In this document: positions 48,039 to 60,560 of the stretch, piece after piece | Layout of the letters: each line of letters starts with the position of its first letter | How positions within the stretch are numbered: the first letter of the stretch is position 1 | Origin: Gnetum montanum | Lineage: Eukaryota > Streptophyta > Gnetopsida > Gnetales > Gnetaceae | DNA length: 64,000 nucleotides | Direction: 5' to 3' | NCBI GenBank assembly: GCA_015680685.1 | Contig: MNCI01018957.1 | Coordinates: 311,924 to 375,923 of the forward strand | Translations under genes and position numbers: made by a program | Notes under the pieces: model-generated | Told to the model about the DNA's origin: nothing | Databases searched by the model: none | The model's input: only the letters and a program-made list of their open reading frames with translations

Positions 48039-48802
48039 NNNNNNNNNNNNNNNNNNNNNNNNNNNNNNNNNNNNNNNNNNNNNNNNNNNNNNNNNNNNNN
48101 NNNNNNNNNNNNNNNNNNNNNNNNNNNNNNNNNNNNNNNNNNNNNNNNNNNNNNNNNNNNNNNNNNNNNNNNNNNNNNNNNNNNNNNNNNNNNNNNNNNN
48201 NNNNNNNNNNNNNNNNNNNNNNNNNNNNNNNNNNNNNNNNNNNNNNNNNNNNNNNNNNNNNNNNNNNNNNNNNNNNNNNNNNNNNNNNNNNNNNNNNNNN
48301 NNNNNNNNNNNNNNNNNNNNNNNNNNNNNNNNNNNNNNNNNNNNNNNNNNNNNNNNNNNNNNNNNNNNNNNNNNNNNNNNNNNNNNNNNNNNNNNNNNNN
48401 NNNNNNNNNNNNNNNNNNNNNNNNNNNNNNNNNNNNNNNNNNNNNNNNNNNNNNNNNNNNNNNNNNNNNNNNNNNNNNNNNNNNNNNNNNNNNNNNNNNN
48501 NNNNNNNNNNNNNNNNNNNNNNNNNNNNNNNNNNNNNNNNNNNNNNNNNNNNNNNNNNNNNNNNNNNNNNNNNNNNNNNNNNNNNNNNNNNNNNNNNNNN
48601 NNNNNNNNNNNNNNNNNNNNNNNNNNNNNNNNNNNNNNNNNNNNNNNNNNNNNNNNNNNNNNNNNNNNNNNNNNNNNNNNNNNNNNNNNNNNNNNNNNNN
48701 NNNNNNNNNNNNNNNNNNNNNNNNNNNNNNNNNNNNNNNNNNNNNNNNNNNNNNNNNNNNNNNNNNNNNNNNNNNNNNNNNNNNNNNNNNNNNNNNNNNN
48801 NN
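48039..48802. other. Assembly gap (764 N)
   Basis: A run of N. Frames that span it are artefacts. Confidence 1.
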
Positions 48803-49310
48803 CCTTCTAATTTGGACAATCTAAAAAACACAAGCTCTGTCTTTTAGAAACCAATTATTCTATACCATCTATGGATTGCTGTCAAAAGCTAAGATTCTAA
48901 GTCAAAACTTGAGGATAGTCTAATATACCCTTTTTTAGTAAAATAATATTCAATTGCTAATTGCAAATAGGAAATAAAACATGAAGAATAGTGCAACAAA
49001 CATTTCTTAGTAGCTAGAATTTTTAATGGGCAAAAAATATAGTCCTATAGCAATAAGTTTTAAATCAAAGTTCTAACTTCTAATATTAATGTTAGATTTG
49101 CATATTAAGTTTTGCATTTATGATTACTAAATACTGCCTTTTCTCCTATCAACTAAACCTTCATTAATGAACTTCTTTTATAATCTATGTAAACATGAAC
49201 TAATCTTTCCCTTTAAAAATTTTATTTTTCACATTATTATAGATAATCTTATCACCAAATATCATCAATACTTCTTAAATTTTCTTTCTTTTTATTTCCT
49301 TTTGAAAGAC
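48803..49310. other. AT-rich stretch, nothing recognised
   Basis: No coding or repeat signal was found. Confidence 0.4.
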
Positions 49311-49418
49311 AGAGAGAGAGGATGAGGAAGAGGGGAAGTGAAAGGAGGGGAGGAAGAGGAAGAGGAAAAGGTAGGAAGGGAGAGAGAGGAAGGAAGGAAG
49401 GAAGAGAGAAAAAGGAGT
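49311..49418. repeat. Purine-rich low-complexity tract
   Basis: About 108 bp are almost pure A/G on the plus strand, with only a few T. The tract is made of GAGA, GGAA and GAAG words and ends in a ggaa tetranucleotide run near 49390-49405. Confidence 0.8.
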
Positions 49419-50274
49419 GATAACTAACTCCTATTATGTATCACAAAATTCTTTTAACAATATCTAGATAAGGTATTTTAGGACCATTCATAAATGAAGA
49501 AGTGTAACTAACTTCAAATTAAATATCGAGTCGTAAAGCAATTGGATATATTAAACTTCTTGATCTATATTTTTACTTATTAATTAAATCTATATTTGAA
49601 TCTAGATTTCCTAATCTAAATTCAAATTGTGGATAGCTAGGGAAATTTGTTCAATTACTAATATCCTAGTATCCATAATCTTTTGAATTTCTAATCTTCT
49701 TCTTCGAGACTATCCTACTATTTTCAAAGTATCCACTAGCAATGTAATAATCTCTAAGAGTATATGGTATGTTTTTTTCATGAACATACTTCTTAACTCT
49801 CAACTATTCTAAAATAAAATTCATTAATTTAGATAGGTTTTTTCGTAAAGTCTCTTATTGGGCCTTAAGAATATTTTTATTATCTTAATTTGATTTTTCA
49901 TAAGCATAACTATTTTCATGAATTGTTATAAATTTATTAGAACTTTCTATTACTCATCATCATCATGTATACATATAGTAGTAGGAGATCTTACATTTCT
50001 CTAGCATGTATAGTTTAATTTAAATCTTTTGTAATTTCAAATTTTATCAATACAAGAAAAGTATAATATATATATTTTCATAATTTGTAAGTTTCAAAGG
50101 ATGGAATTGAAATAAGGCCCCTCTAAACTAGTTGTTGTAGAAATGTCAACTTCTTTGGAATCATTTTTTTGCCATCACAAATTAACCGCAAGTTGGTAGC
50201 TACTCATGGTTTGCAAAATCACTAGTTATGATGGCTAAGTATGAGTTGTGGTTAAATAATGCTATAATATCATG
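49419..50274. other. AT-rich stretch, nothing recognised
   Basis: Only very short frames. No homologous copy in this window was noticed. Confidence 0.4.
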
Positions 50275-51017
50275 AGCTCAAGATGGATTGTCATTTGTAT
50301 AAAACAAAGAAAAATAAACTTTGAAGATACTATGAGCTAGCTACAAGGTGTGGTTAAGTTATGGCCTCTGTAGTACTTCAAATGCACTTCAACATGCTCA
50401 TGAGCATACCATGAGTCATGGAACTATTACAAAATAGATCAAAAATAGCTCACATGTATGATAAAATCATGATAGAGTATCATATGTCACGGTGGAGTCA
50501 TGATATAGCACCAAGAATCATGGTGAAGTCATGGGCGACCACCATGAGTCATGATAGAGTTGTGCTCACCTATAAACAATTTTATGCATACCATGAGTCA
50601 TGATGAACTCATGGTTAAGTCATAATCCTACAAAAAATAATGAATTAGCTCAAGATGGATTTTCATTTGTCTAAAACAAAGAAAAATAGACTTTGAAGAT
50701 ACTATGAGCTAGCCACAAGTTGTGGTTAAGTTATAGCCTCTATAGTACTTCAAATGCACTTCAAAATGCTCATGAGCATATCATGAGTCATGGAACTATT
50801 ACAAAATAGACCACAAATAGCTCACATGTCATGATAAAATCATGATAGAGTATCATATGTCATTGTGGAGTCATGATCTAGCACCAAGAGTCATGGTGAA
50901 GTCATGGTCGACCACCATGAGCCATGATAGAGTTGTGCTCACCTATAAACAATTTTATGTATACCATGAGTCATGATAAACTCATGGTTAAGTCATAATC
51001 CTATAAAAAATAATGAA
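50275..51017. repeat. 372-bp tandem duplication
   Basis: Two head-to-tail copies, 50275-50646 and 50647-51017, align along their whole length with few differences (agctcaagatggatt... starts each). Within each copy, variants of the word ccatgagtcatgatagagt recur several times, so the unit is itself built of smaller diverged repeats. No coding potential was recognised. Confidence 0.85.
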
Positions 51018-52739
51018 TGATGTTGAAATGAAACTTTTAGAATAATCTAAGATTAATAGAGGCTTAAACTTGATAAATTAAGATTTTCAACATGTAATAC
51101 AACTTCCAAACATTGAGGCTTGAATGAAATAAAAGATAAATATCAAATGATCCTTGAATTTAACACAAATGTGATGAAAGAATAAAAACACTAAAAAATT
51201 GCAAAAGCTTTCAATTATTCTTCAAATTGACTTCAAATGCTCTTATAAACATGAAACAAACATGCAAAAAGATTTCAACAAGCTAAAGGATCTTGAAATA
51301 AGCACATTCATGAAGAAATATGTGCTTTTATATCAAATTTTGCTAAAAGTAGAAAACTCCATGAATAAGAGCTTGAAAATTATCATGAATGTAAAATTGG
51401 AAAGTGAATCCCTTGAATTACAACCCATAAACACTTCTAAATTATTCCAAACTTAACTTGAAAATTAAATAAACATAGATATAACTTTAGAAAATTAAAG
51501 GAGTTTAGAATTGAAATATGCATGTGAGAAACTTAAAAGAATGCATGAAATTATGATAATTCATAAAAAAAAAACTTAAGAGAAATTAGGAGAAGAATCC
51601 ATGAGAAGAGATTCACTCTTAAAATTAGATGGTCATGTTGCAAGAATGTGAGAAAGAAGAAAATGGAAAACGTTAAGAGAGCTTCCCCAAGCACCCACAA
51701 CTTACATAAGAACAGTCAAGAATTAGAGCAAGTGAAAGCTTCTATTTACTTCAACTCAAATGCAAAATCAAGGTAAGTTATAATGGAAGGGGTACACCCC
51801 TATTTATACTTTTTTGAAGAAGATTTTGCCTCTTTGGACATGGGATACACATGATGGCTATTAGCTCCTTCTTACTCTTTTTTGAAATTTTCTCAATCCC
51901 TAACCTTCTCAGATCATTTTTCTTCATGAAAATATTTATAACTCCTATTACATTAAAAGTAAATATCAAAAAATTAAATGAAATACTTCCACTACATTCT
52001 AATCTACTCAACATAAAAGTAAACATGGATAGAGAACTTAGGAGAACACATTCATACTATTTCTAATAATAGGAAAGAAAAGAAAACATTGATATGCACA
52101 TGGATTATGTACAATGAAGAAATATGAAAGATAAATAAAGATATTATATTAAATTCAAAATTTTTAGTAAATACTTGGTTACTAATAATAATGATAATGT
52201 TATACCACTAAGTGAAAAAAATTGAAAACCATTGAAAATGCTTAACACTTACTTAATCCTAAAAAGAAGAAGTTGTTATCAGATGAAAATTTAAATTATA
52301 CTATGTTAATCATTTGTGAATCTTGTTAGACCATATTCAATCTATACACTAAAAGGAAAGATTTACAAAAACAATTGATAGCTACATTTCAAGAAGTTGC
52401 ACAAAGGTAAATTTCAAATTAATAAATATTTAACATATACTAACAAGAAGCTAAAAATAGTTCCAAATGCAAAGAAAGGAAGTGGACAAAGCAAGATGAT
52501 TACAAAGAAGAATATCACTACTATTTGGTTGAAAGTTGTTACAAATTCTAAATATCCATTTTCAAGCATGTTGTACAACTTTCACAAAGAGGACATTAAA
52601 GAGAAACAATTTCCATATGTTGAAGATGAGTGTTAATAGAAAAATCTCCTTGAAATCATAAATAATAATTAGAGCTACACCTCAAGACATATAGCCAGCA
52701 TGATACTTTCGAAGATTTATGGAGGAATATAATGATGCA
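51018..52739. other. AT-rich stretch with small frames only
   Basis: Frames of 60-85 codons (for example 51199-51456 and 52397-52636, plus) have Lys/Asn/Ile-rich composition and no family resemblance. A minus-strand TATA-like tatttata lies at 51801-51808 inside a gggtacacccc palindrome; it could be a promoter of an LTR, but no LTR ends were found. Confidence 0.35.
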
Positions 52740-52920
52740 TTAATATGGGATTGTTAGAATTAGAATTATATAACTATATATACCCCTTAGACATATAGTA
52801 ATTGTGAAATATTCATAAAACTTAAGTAAAAATTTATAACTTAATGTTATCCACTAGAATCAATCCTATAATTTGAAGTTTTCAAATAAATAGTCTTACC
52901 ATTTGGCTAACATTTTATCA
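52740..52920 (-). mobile_element. SINE-like copy, diverged
   Basis: It has the same order as the copies near 41.4-42.0 kb: on the minus strand TTAGCCAAATGGTAAGACTA (A box), a diverged B box near 52860, AACATTAAGTTATAAATTT, then an AT-rich tail. Confidence 0.45.
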
Positions 52921-54137
52921 TTTTTCATTAATTTAAAAGCTACAAGTCATTAGCTTATTGTATGGTAAGGACTTGCATGCAAGAGGCTGGCAATTCTAGT
53001 CATAGTTGAAGGATCATTATATTTTTGTATAATTCCTCTAAATTTTCATGTTTATTTCATGTATTGGGATGTATTCATAGTCAAATTATTTTAGATTAGA
53101 ATAATCTTTCTCCCCAACACTTTAAGAAAGCATGTCTTATTGGTAGTTTGAAGGTTGCTCCCCTTCTGAAATAGGGACCAAAATGAGTGTGGAGATAATT
53201 ACAGGTTTCATACTATATCTTAACCATTACTAAAGAACTACATAGTCTTGATTCTTTATTACTATGGCCCAAAGATATGTAGGCTTGTATAAGAGCTTTT
53301 TCTTTGATGATCAGGTTACTATGCTTCTGTATGGAGCAAGGTGCAAGACTAGATGTCTTAGAGTAGGAACACATCATAACTATCTTAAGGAATGATATCT
53401 CTATGTGTTTCCTAGTGCTCTCTATGAGTGATGTGTGTTGTGTTTATGATTGCTGCACTTCTAATCTAGTTTTGGATTCAAACCCATCCCCTATATCGAA
53501 ATTCATTTCATCTCCACTCACACATTTACATACTTATTGAGGTTGACTTGAAGCATATATTACCTTAAAGTTATGATATGGGCTTGGATATCCAATTGAG
53601 TTAATTATCTTACTAAGGGTATGATGGTTAGGAGTTTCTATAGAGAAAAAGTTTACCTATTCCTCAAGAATGAACTCCTAGCTTCTAAATGCCTATGTTA
53701 TGGTTGTCACAAAACATATAGTAAGCAACAATGTATGATGGGTCCTACATCATTATTCCCTTATCTAGTTTCACTTGAAGTAGACAAATCACTTCTATGA
53801 TTATAAAAACATCCTTACAATACTCTAAACCCATAGTGAGCTAACCCTTAAGCCTATCATAACAAGCTTAGCTAGATTGTTAATTTAGTTGCTTTGTATT
53901 TAATAAGTAGCATGTTCTAATAGTATTTAAGAAATTAATTTTTAAATTATTTTTCAAATTAGATAGTTGTATTAGTGTATTGGTGGGGATGATAATGATT
54001 ATTTAAGAATCTCAATGCATTTGTAAGAATTTAAAGAGAATCACAATTTTGATGAAGCATAAATTATAACATATAAGCTACATATTGTTGCTAGTTTAGC
54101 TACAAAATGATTATTTCCTTTATGTATTAAAAAGAAC
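52921..54137. other. Unassigned stretch
   Basis: Moderately AT-rich sequence with no recognised frame. No repeat shared with other parts of the window was noticed. Confidence 0.35.
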
Positions 54138-54260
54138 TAATAGCTAGTTCAAGTAGTTAGTTCATTATCTTCTTAAACAAGAAGTCATTAGTTTGAGTCA
54201 CACTTAAGGCATTGTACCATTCCTTTGTAATTCCTGTAAAGTATCATGTTGGCTATATAT
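54138..54260 (+). mobile_element. Possible second tRNA-like SINE
   Basis: TAGTTAGTTCATTATCTTCT and, 20 bp on, TTAGTTTGAGTCAC have the order and spacing of tRNA A and B boxes. A short body follows. No second copy was found in the window. Confidence 0.3.
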
Positions 54261-54369
54261 TTTGAATCCAAATCCCTATCCCCAACCCCCTTTAATGGTT
54301 TTTTTTTTGAAAAACAAAACAAAAGTTCAAAAACTACTATGATATTCAAAGTTGAAGGGAAGGGAGTTG

Positions 54370-54490
54370 GGCATCCAAATCCAAAGCGTAGTGATTAAGA
54401 CTCTTGATTTGAAAGCTCCAAGTCATAAGTTTGGTGGGCATTGTAGAGTTATAAAGTTCTAATTGGAAAATATATCTTAGGATGTACTTA
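54370..54490 (+). mobile_element. SINE-like copy, diverged
   Basis: Plus-strand CGTAGTGATTAAGACTCTTG (A box), CATAAGTTTGGTGGG (B-box position), GTAGAGTTATAAAGTTCTAA, and GGATGTACTTA at the position of the family GGGTGTACCTA. Confidence 0.5.
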
Positions 54491-54491
54491 T

Positions 54492-54551
54492 ACTAGGGAA
54501 GGTTACCCAACATAGAACCCTACTAGGGAAGGTTACCTAGCATACAACCAT
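54492..54551. repeat. 30-bp tandem repeat, two copies
   Basis: actagggaaggttaccyarc recurs with a 30-bp period (54492 and 54522). It directly follows the SINE-like copy. Confidence 0.7.
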
Positions 54552-55828
54552 GACAGAGTCAAGGTTGTAGCTTGTGCCATGGAAGGAAGGGCAGAAGTAG
54601 CATGCCAGAGCATTGCCTGCCATCGTACCCATAGAAGCAGGAGTCACCAGCTTCGTAGGGACCACCCATGGGGACACACCTCGCTTCAAACCAAGGTAAA
54701 AAGCTATACAAAATTAATGGCTCCTGACCTTTAGGTAGAAGCTTTACATTGACAGGTTATGGGTGCTGGTTGCTATCCTTAGCATTGAACCATCTACACC
54801 TTCCTAGGGTAACTTGACCTAGAATTCTAGGGTTGTTGCTTGGGAATAGAATTTGGGGAGTTATTTCAGTGCACCTCATTATACCATCGAGTAGCTACTC
54901 CGTATGTTGCTTCTAAGGTAGAGCCCTTTGAACCTATTGAGGAGCAAGTGGTACCAAGGTTGAAAGTACATGTAGGGTAGATGCATGTTGTCGAAAGTAC
55001 ATAGAAGATAACCCAGAAGGCTTGCATAGGCATTCCAGCATGGAGTTCTCTTACCTTGACCACATTTAAGGGGCTTACGAAACACTTAGACTAGATAGTT
55101 AGCTAGGAGTAGTGATTCACCATATAACATCAAGGGGGAGATGCGTTACCATTACATGATACAAACTTATAATAAGCGTTTCAGGGAAACACGCTTAAGA
55201 CGACGCTATTAATGAGATTCCTTATAAGGTGCTCCACTTTAACACTATAAGGTTACATCATACAAGTGACAAAGGTTAATTATTTTAGGGTGGTGTTAGG
55301 GTGTACCTACATTGTAAATTCTTTTTTAAGAATGAGGTAGGAGAAAAAGATGATCAGTTGGAGTGTACTTATAATACAATTATTTTTGGTTACAACACTC
55401 CATGTGCCCACCCAAAAGAATAGAATCTTAACTTAAGGTAACAATTCAAAAGTAATTTAGAGATTAGATTCCTTGCTATCATGCCCTCAGAGAGTAGGCA
55501 AATATCCGAAGTTGGATGATGATGAAGGCATGACACAAGTCACCTCTCTGCCCTAATCCAACTATCAGAACCATTGGAAATCTAATTTAGTGGGTAAATA
55601 TATTACACAGTTTTGCATGTGTGAATGCACAACAAAAAAACTCTAGAGAACATTAGCAGATTTACTGAGCACAACCCATCCACAAAACATGAACTAATTT
55701 ACGAGGCATCTACCACACTAGGAGATGCATGAACCCAAGTGATATGTCACATGTTTTCTCAAGAAAAAGCAATAACAAACCCCACAAGGCGGACACAAAG
55801 CAAATCACCTTTACCCTAATCTACACTC
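54552..55828. other. Unassigned stretch, GC-richer part
   Basis: 54552-55130 is less AT-rich than the surroundings and has overlapping 65-68 codon frames on the minus strand (54866-55085), none of which I recognise. A fragment resembling the SINE body (agggtgtacctacattgtaa) lies near 55290-55315. No RNA gene is seen. Confidence 0.35.
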
Positions 55829-55836
55829 TATATAAG
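55829..55836 (+). promoter_or_regulatory. TATA box of the candidate gene at 55883
   Basis: TATATAAG lies in a context typical of plant promoters (ctctatataagtagc), with an ATG about 50 bp downstream and a CT/CA-rich leader between them (ctttctctttcaca). Confidence 0.5.
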
Positions 55837-55882
55837 TAGCAATTGAATCTTTCTCTTTCACAAGCCTTTGAACATAATAGCA

Positions 55883-56483
55883 ATGGAAGTTGTAGCACAA
55901 AACCATAATATGGGCAACAACAGTAACAATAACATGATGATGGTGAAAATCGAAGGAGGAGAAAAAGTAGTAGAATTAGAATTAGAAGGATTGAGAACAA
56001 AAAAGGGGAATCTGGTGGAGGTTTTGAAAAGTGTGGCTACTATGGAGGATACATGTTGGTATCCGACCATGGTTGCCAACTTCTAGGTGGAGGTCGATGG
56101 CCAAGTTTGGGTATTGGTAACGATGGCAGATGGCCACATTTTGCAGAGGCCTATTCTATTGGGTATGATTAGGCCGATACCTCCACATTCATGCCATAAG
56201 GGCATTGTCAATGTGGGTTATATAGTGGAGGTTTTGTAGTTCCTCACCAGTTTTTGATGTCGTGGAGTGGTTGTGTACTGCCCTTCTTATTATCATCCTC
56301 CACCTCAACCTCAACCTCAGTATCAACCTCAACAATAGTTTTAGCAGCTACATCTGCAACAATAGTTTGAGTAGCAGCAGTAGTAGAAAAATAATCCTAA
56401 TTTTTATCCCATGGTGATGGTATGCTTCCCTAATCTCTGCAGCTTTAGGACATATCCTGTTTCAAGCATTAGGAAAGCCATGG
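55883..56483 (+). pseudogene. Candidate host gene, broken and cut by E6; product not recognised
   Basis: ATG 55883 opens a frame of 67 codons with an Asn/Met-rich start (M-G-N-N-S-N-N-N-M-M-M) and a Val/Glu/Leu-rich stretch, closing at 56086. Reading on in the same direction gives a further coding-like stretch, a Pro/Gln repeat (H-P-P-P-Q-P-Q-P-Q-Y-Q-P-Q-Q, about 56297-56338), Gln-rich remnants, and then the E6 insertion at 56484. Beyond E6 the sequence continues (63497 on) with a donor-like CAG|GTATGA near 63534. The composition is unlike the retroelements, and the gene has its own TATA box. It is a decayed host gene or another element; I do not recognise a domain. Confidence 0.35.
56479..56483. 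other. Target site duplication of E6, left copy (CATGG)
   Basis: It is identical to 63492-63496. Confidence 0.9.
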
Positions 56484-57281
56484 TGATGAGTGGCGAGGTA
56501 CCCCTACACTCAACCATACGAATACGAGTGTCTCACGCACGATCTAGTCAAACTCCAAGGACTAAGTGCTTACACACCCTAATGGAACACTTAAGGTTAA
56601 TCAATTGTTTTCTTCCCAAATTTAATTGTATTGTCATGGTTGTATGGTTAAGTAAGTTTGAGGTATATAATTTTTATGTCTTTTATCTTATTAACGCCTT
56701 ATGCTAAGAGGGAAGGGTGAAGAGGCTAAGTGACTAACTTTCATTAACTACTTACTAACTAAGTTCTAATCGTCCTAGCACCAGTATCTGTTCCCACTTG
56801 TCGTACACACCCTGAACTAGTGCAATGCTACTGGGATTACCAAATGCTATTCGTTACTGGGTTACCAAGCATTACCCACGTGCTCAAAGTGGTCGTACTG
56901 AATGCACTTAACTAGGAGAGTCAAGGGTTGAGAGAGATTAATTATCTAATAAAGAATTTAAAAATTTAACAATAATTTAAATCCTATTTAGCTTAGGCCA
57001 CATGCTGCAAGGTTTATGAAAAAGTTCATCTTTATTGTCATACACAAATGTGTGCTTGGGTACAATTTGCTCGAATAAAGATCCGTTCACTTTAAGACTC
57101 CTACTGCGGGCATGTGGAAATTATTCTAACTCTAGAATGGTAAAATTGCTATAGTTTGGCTAAGGTTATAGATCTAAATGATCTTACAAGGGAAATCTGC
57201 CTCTTATTTATTGAAAAGGTGATAAGCCACGATATTGTGTACGCAATATCGCAGGGGTCGACGAGATATCGCAGCTCATCA
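56484..57281 (-). repeat. E6 3' LTR (798 bp)
   Basis: It starts TGATGAGTGGCG and ends AGCTCATCA. The minus TATA position reads tatttatt (57205-57212), one base off. The U3 (57225-57281) has gatattg, caatatcgc and gatatcgc words. Confidence 0.85.
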
Positions 57282-57292
57282 TACCCCCATGA
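57282..57292 (-). other. Polypurine tract of E6
   Basis: The minus-strand reading TCATGGGGGTA abuts the LTR. Confidence 0.75.
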
Positions 57293-59219
57293 CGGAATAA
57301 AAACTCATTCTTGAGTTCCTTACAAAATATTGGGAAGGTATGGGATTATTGACTTGAATGATACTAATGGTGAATGGGGTGACATGTGAACAGATCATCG
57401 TTACACAACATGACAAAATTAGTGTTCATGACAACAAGAGTGAACACTATACACATTTAACATCCAGCCTTATTTGGTAGTTGAGAGAGAAGAGAGAGAA
57501 AAAAGAAGAAGTTTGTTGCTACCAATGCCAAGATTGCACCTTTCATTATCCATCCATAAGTGTGTCATCAATCTTGTTCCTTGCATAACTACTTCAACAC
57601 TAGTCCATTCCAAGTGTTTCCTCCAGATCCAATCCATTGTTGTATGATTGTGATTTGCACACACAACATAATCTTATATTAGAAAGGGTAAATGAATCAT
57701 AATGCAATTGATACCTTGCTTTGGTGTAAGGTCCATTGGTTGAGTTGTGATATGGCTAATGTAGATCTGGAGATATAATATTGGTGCCTAGCTAAGGTGT
57801 AGGGGTTTAGAGAAAATTGATAAAATTGGACTAGGACCCGCATGACTAAGAGCGGACCTTTGGTAGTGAGAGAATGGAGAAAAAGAAAAGGAACAAGAAA
57901 GATGGAGAAAAAGAGACAATGGCCACACTAATAAAATGGATGTCAAAGATGGAGATGAACAAAATAAATGGTAATTAAGAAAATGTTTAAGGGAAAGAAA
58001 TTAATGGATGCACCAAATAGAAATGCTAGTGGGTCCTCCCCAAAGTAGGCTCATGCCCTTAATGCCTTGACAATCCCGCATTCAAAGAGTTCATAGGCTC
58101 TGGAAATGCCATTTGGAAACAAGAGTTAGAATCTTAACCACAAGAGTTTATCGAAAATAAAATAATGCATTAACCAAAATATGGACTACTGATACAACTG
58201 GCAATGAGGTGAAAAATGGAGAAAGAAGGATGACAAGAAGAGAATGGAATGGAGTCTCAAGAACAAGGTGATGTACAACCACTTGTGTATTAATGGTTAA
58301 TGTGACTTAGTAGATCTCATTCCAAGTCCAGCCTCAAACAAGCCACATCTAGTGACTTCACATTAATACATTCGGCCAATCCATCCTGCTAAAGTAGCAA
58401 GAATGCCTCCATACAGAGCCACCACCATTCCGAAGAAATGAAAAAAAGAAGAAAATAGGAAGCGAGAAGGGCCTTAGTTAGTGAGAACATGTTTATTTTA
58501 GTTCCATAACCAATGCTTGTAGCCTAGATGATTATTTCGTCTAAGGGGTGTGCTTTGAATTTTCACCATATTTTTTATTTTTTATTTTCTTTTTTTGTGT
58601 GTGAGAACCACACCATGCAAAGAATTATTATTTTTATTGGCTTAGCTTCCTGATAATGGAGTAACATCGGAATGGGAAAGAAAACTCAAGAAGAAACATC
58701 CAAGCACCCAAGAGAATGGCCAACACAAGTGCATCAAGTTCCCTTGAAGTCACACCCTTTTCAATCCTTGAGTCCTTCCTTAGTTTAAGAAATACCCAGT
58801 CACCAATTCATTAATAGTTCTTATTATTGAGAAAGGTGACTGTACAGTTCCAAGCCGAGAGACATGGACGTATGGATGATGTGGAATCATTGCCTGTTAT
58901 ATCAAAATAACCATACCTTAGTATCAACATTATCACTTAAAGGTAAAAACCAAACATTAGCAATCAATGAAATATAGTTCATACCATTTTTAGGAGCACT
59001 TACTGGGTGAAAAACCTTAACAAAATAAATAACCAAACATACAAAGAATTGAAAGAGTATGAACGATGTTGCAAAACAAAAAAAAGAAAAGTTAAAGAAA
59101 TTTGTAAAACAAAAAGGTGTAAAACAAAAACTTAAAAAGGAACTGAGGGCCTTGACTAATCAACATAGGTGGCCATCTCCTCCATGACTAAATTGAAAGG
59201 GAGAGATTTGAAATAATGA
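57293..59219 (-). other. E6 3' region between the pol deletion and the LTR
   Basis: Homologous to E4 24123-26091 and E5 38463-40413 along its length. The small conserved frame (about 57664-57470) corresponds to the E4 frame that begins ATGGCAATC, but here the start is mutated. Otherwise non-coding. The 59040-59140 part has A-rich repeats of the word gtgtaaaacaaaaa, as in E4. Confidence 0.6.
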
Positions 59220-60560
59220 GTTCTTGTTTGATTTTTTTAGAAGTGTCCAACTTCTCCCAATTGATGTTTTTAGGTTAAGGGTTGGAAGTTGGCGACACTC
59301 TTGCTCCAGTGCATCTATGCTTTCTTCTTGGGCACAAGTTGGTCCCCCAGTCAGTTCCATGCATACTGGTGAGTTGCTCTCTCAATTAGCCATCAACCAC
59401 TAGGTGTCTTTTTGTTGTGTGGTTGCTACAGACAAGCACTTTTGTATGTTAACTTCCTAGGCACACCGGTTGCATGTAGGAAATGATGAACATTCCTGTA
59501 TACTATCACCCTCTATATCATTGTATGTGATGCATGAAACTTTCTTCTTCTCGATCTTCCCACAAATGTTTTCCTTAGATATTTCTAGGGAAAGATCACG
59601 AATTCCTAGGCATGCATTCATAGTACTTAGCCATGCCCTTCCCATTATTATTGAGAAGTCCCCTTTGTCATTGTTGACTTGTATCACTAGGAAATCAGCT
59701 GGGTATGACCAACCACACATAGTGGTAATGATGTCCTCCACCAATCCCAAAGGAATAGTGATGGACTGGTCAACCAGCTCTAAGCGAATATTGCTCTTCT
59801 TTAGTGGAGGCAGGTTCCAGGCTTTATATATCTCTTGTGATATTAGGTTGACTCTAGAACCTGAGTCAAGAAGAGCTTTACGTGGTTCATTCCTAGTGAC
59901 TTGGAGATAGATTAGAGTACTTCTAGGATCAGAGAATTTCTTGGGAAGGTGGCCTTCCTTAATCTAGTCAGTGATGATATGTGTTAACATAATCGTGTGC
60001 ATTAAGCTCTTTTTTTGGTTGGAAGGGAGGTTCGAAGCCTTATTTGATGGAGAAACGTTCAGAGGCTCAACCACTTGTGGTTGTGAGAGCTTGTTTAGGA
60101 TATTTGTTCTAAAGAAAGGTCTTCTCCTTGTACAGTTATCAGAACCAGTAGTGGGTTGACGGTTTACAGCTCTCATAGCATTGTGTTGCTACAGTTGAGT
60201 GGGGAGTTCCCCTTGCATTGCTGGAGTGGGTGGTAATGGAGCTATCAGCATGAGAGTTGTAGATGGATTCAAAGGATGGTATGCATGTGGTGTGTCTCTT
60301 CCAAGAGAAGGAGTCCTATAGTACTCCCAAGCTTGGTAGTAACATTGTGGTGTCATGTGACCAACAAAGTCACATGGAGAGATTGGCTGCTACATGTAAT
60401 AGCCATATGGATCCGGTTGTTGGTAATGGTATTGTTGCCTTGGCAGTGGCATCCCCCATGACTATGGGTATTGCCATTGCTGGTGTTGCTCAATAGGTTG
60501 TGGTGAAGTTCCACTTGGATAATATGTTAAGGGTTGTTGGAATTGCCTTGGGTTACCTTG
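59220..60560 (-). pseudogene. E6 gag linker and protease, truncated at the shared deletion
   Basis: From 60560 down there is a Gln/Pro/Tyr-rich linker, then R-x-P-F-F-R-T-N (about 60110). The protease follows with K-A-L-L-D-S-G-S-R-V-N-L-I near 59880-59845, so the Asp-Ser-Gly active site is intact. I-I-M-G-R-A-W-L lies near 59650. 59750-59457 is one open frame. The region ends with the pre-RT block and runs straight into post-integrase sequence at about 59220. A few stops are present. Confidence 0.75.

Noticed and set aside
47947-48831. Two long frames (287 and 266 codons) across the second gap
   Set aside because: They consist almost wholly of N.
51801-51808. Minus-strand TATA-like sequence as a promoter or LTR
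   Set aside because: No LTR termini, target duplication or gene could be tied to it.
54552-55130. GC-richer block as a possible organelle DNA insertion
   Set aside because: No organelle gene could be recognised; composition alone is not enough.
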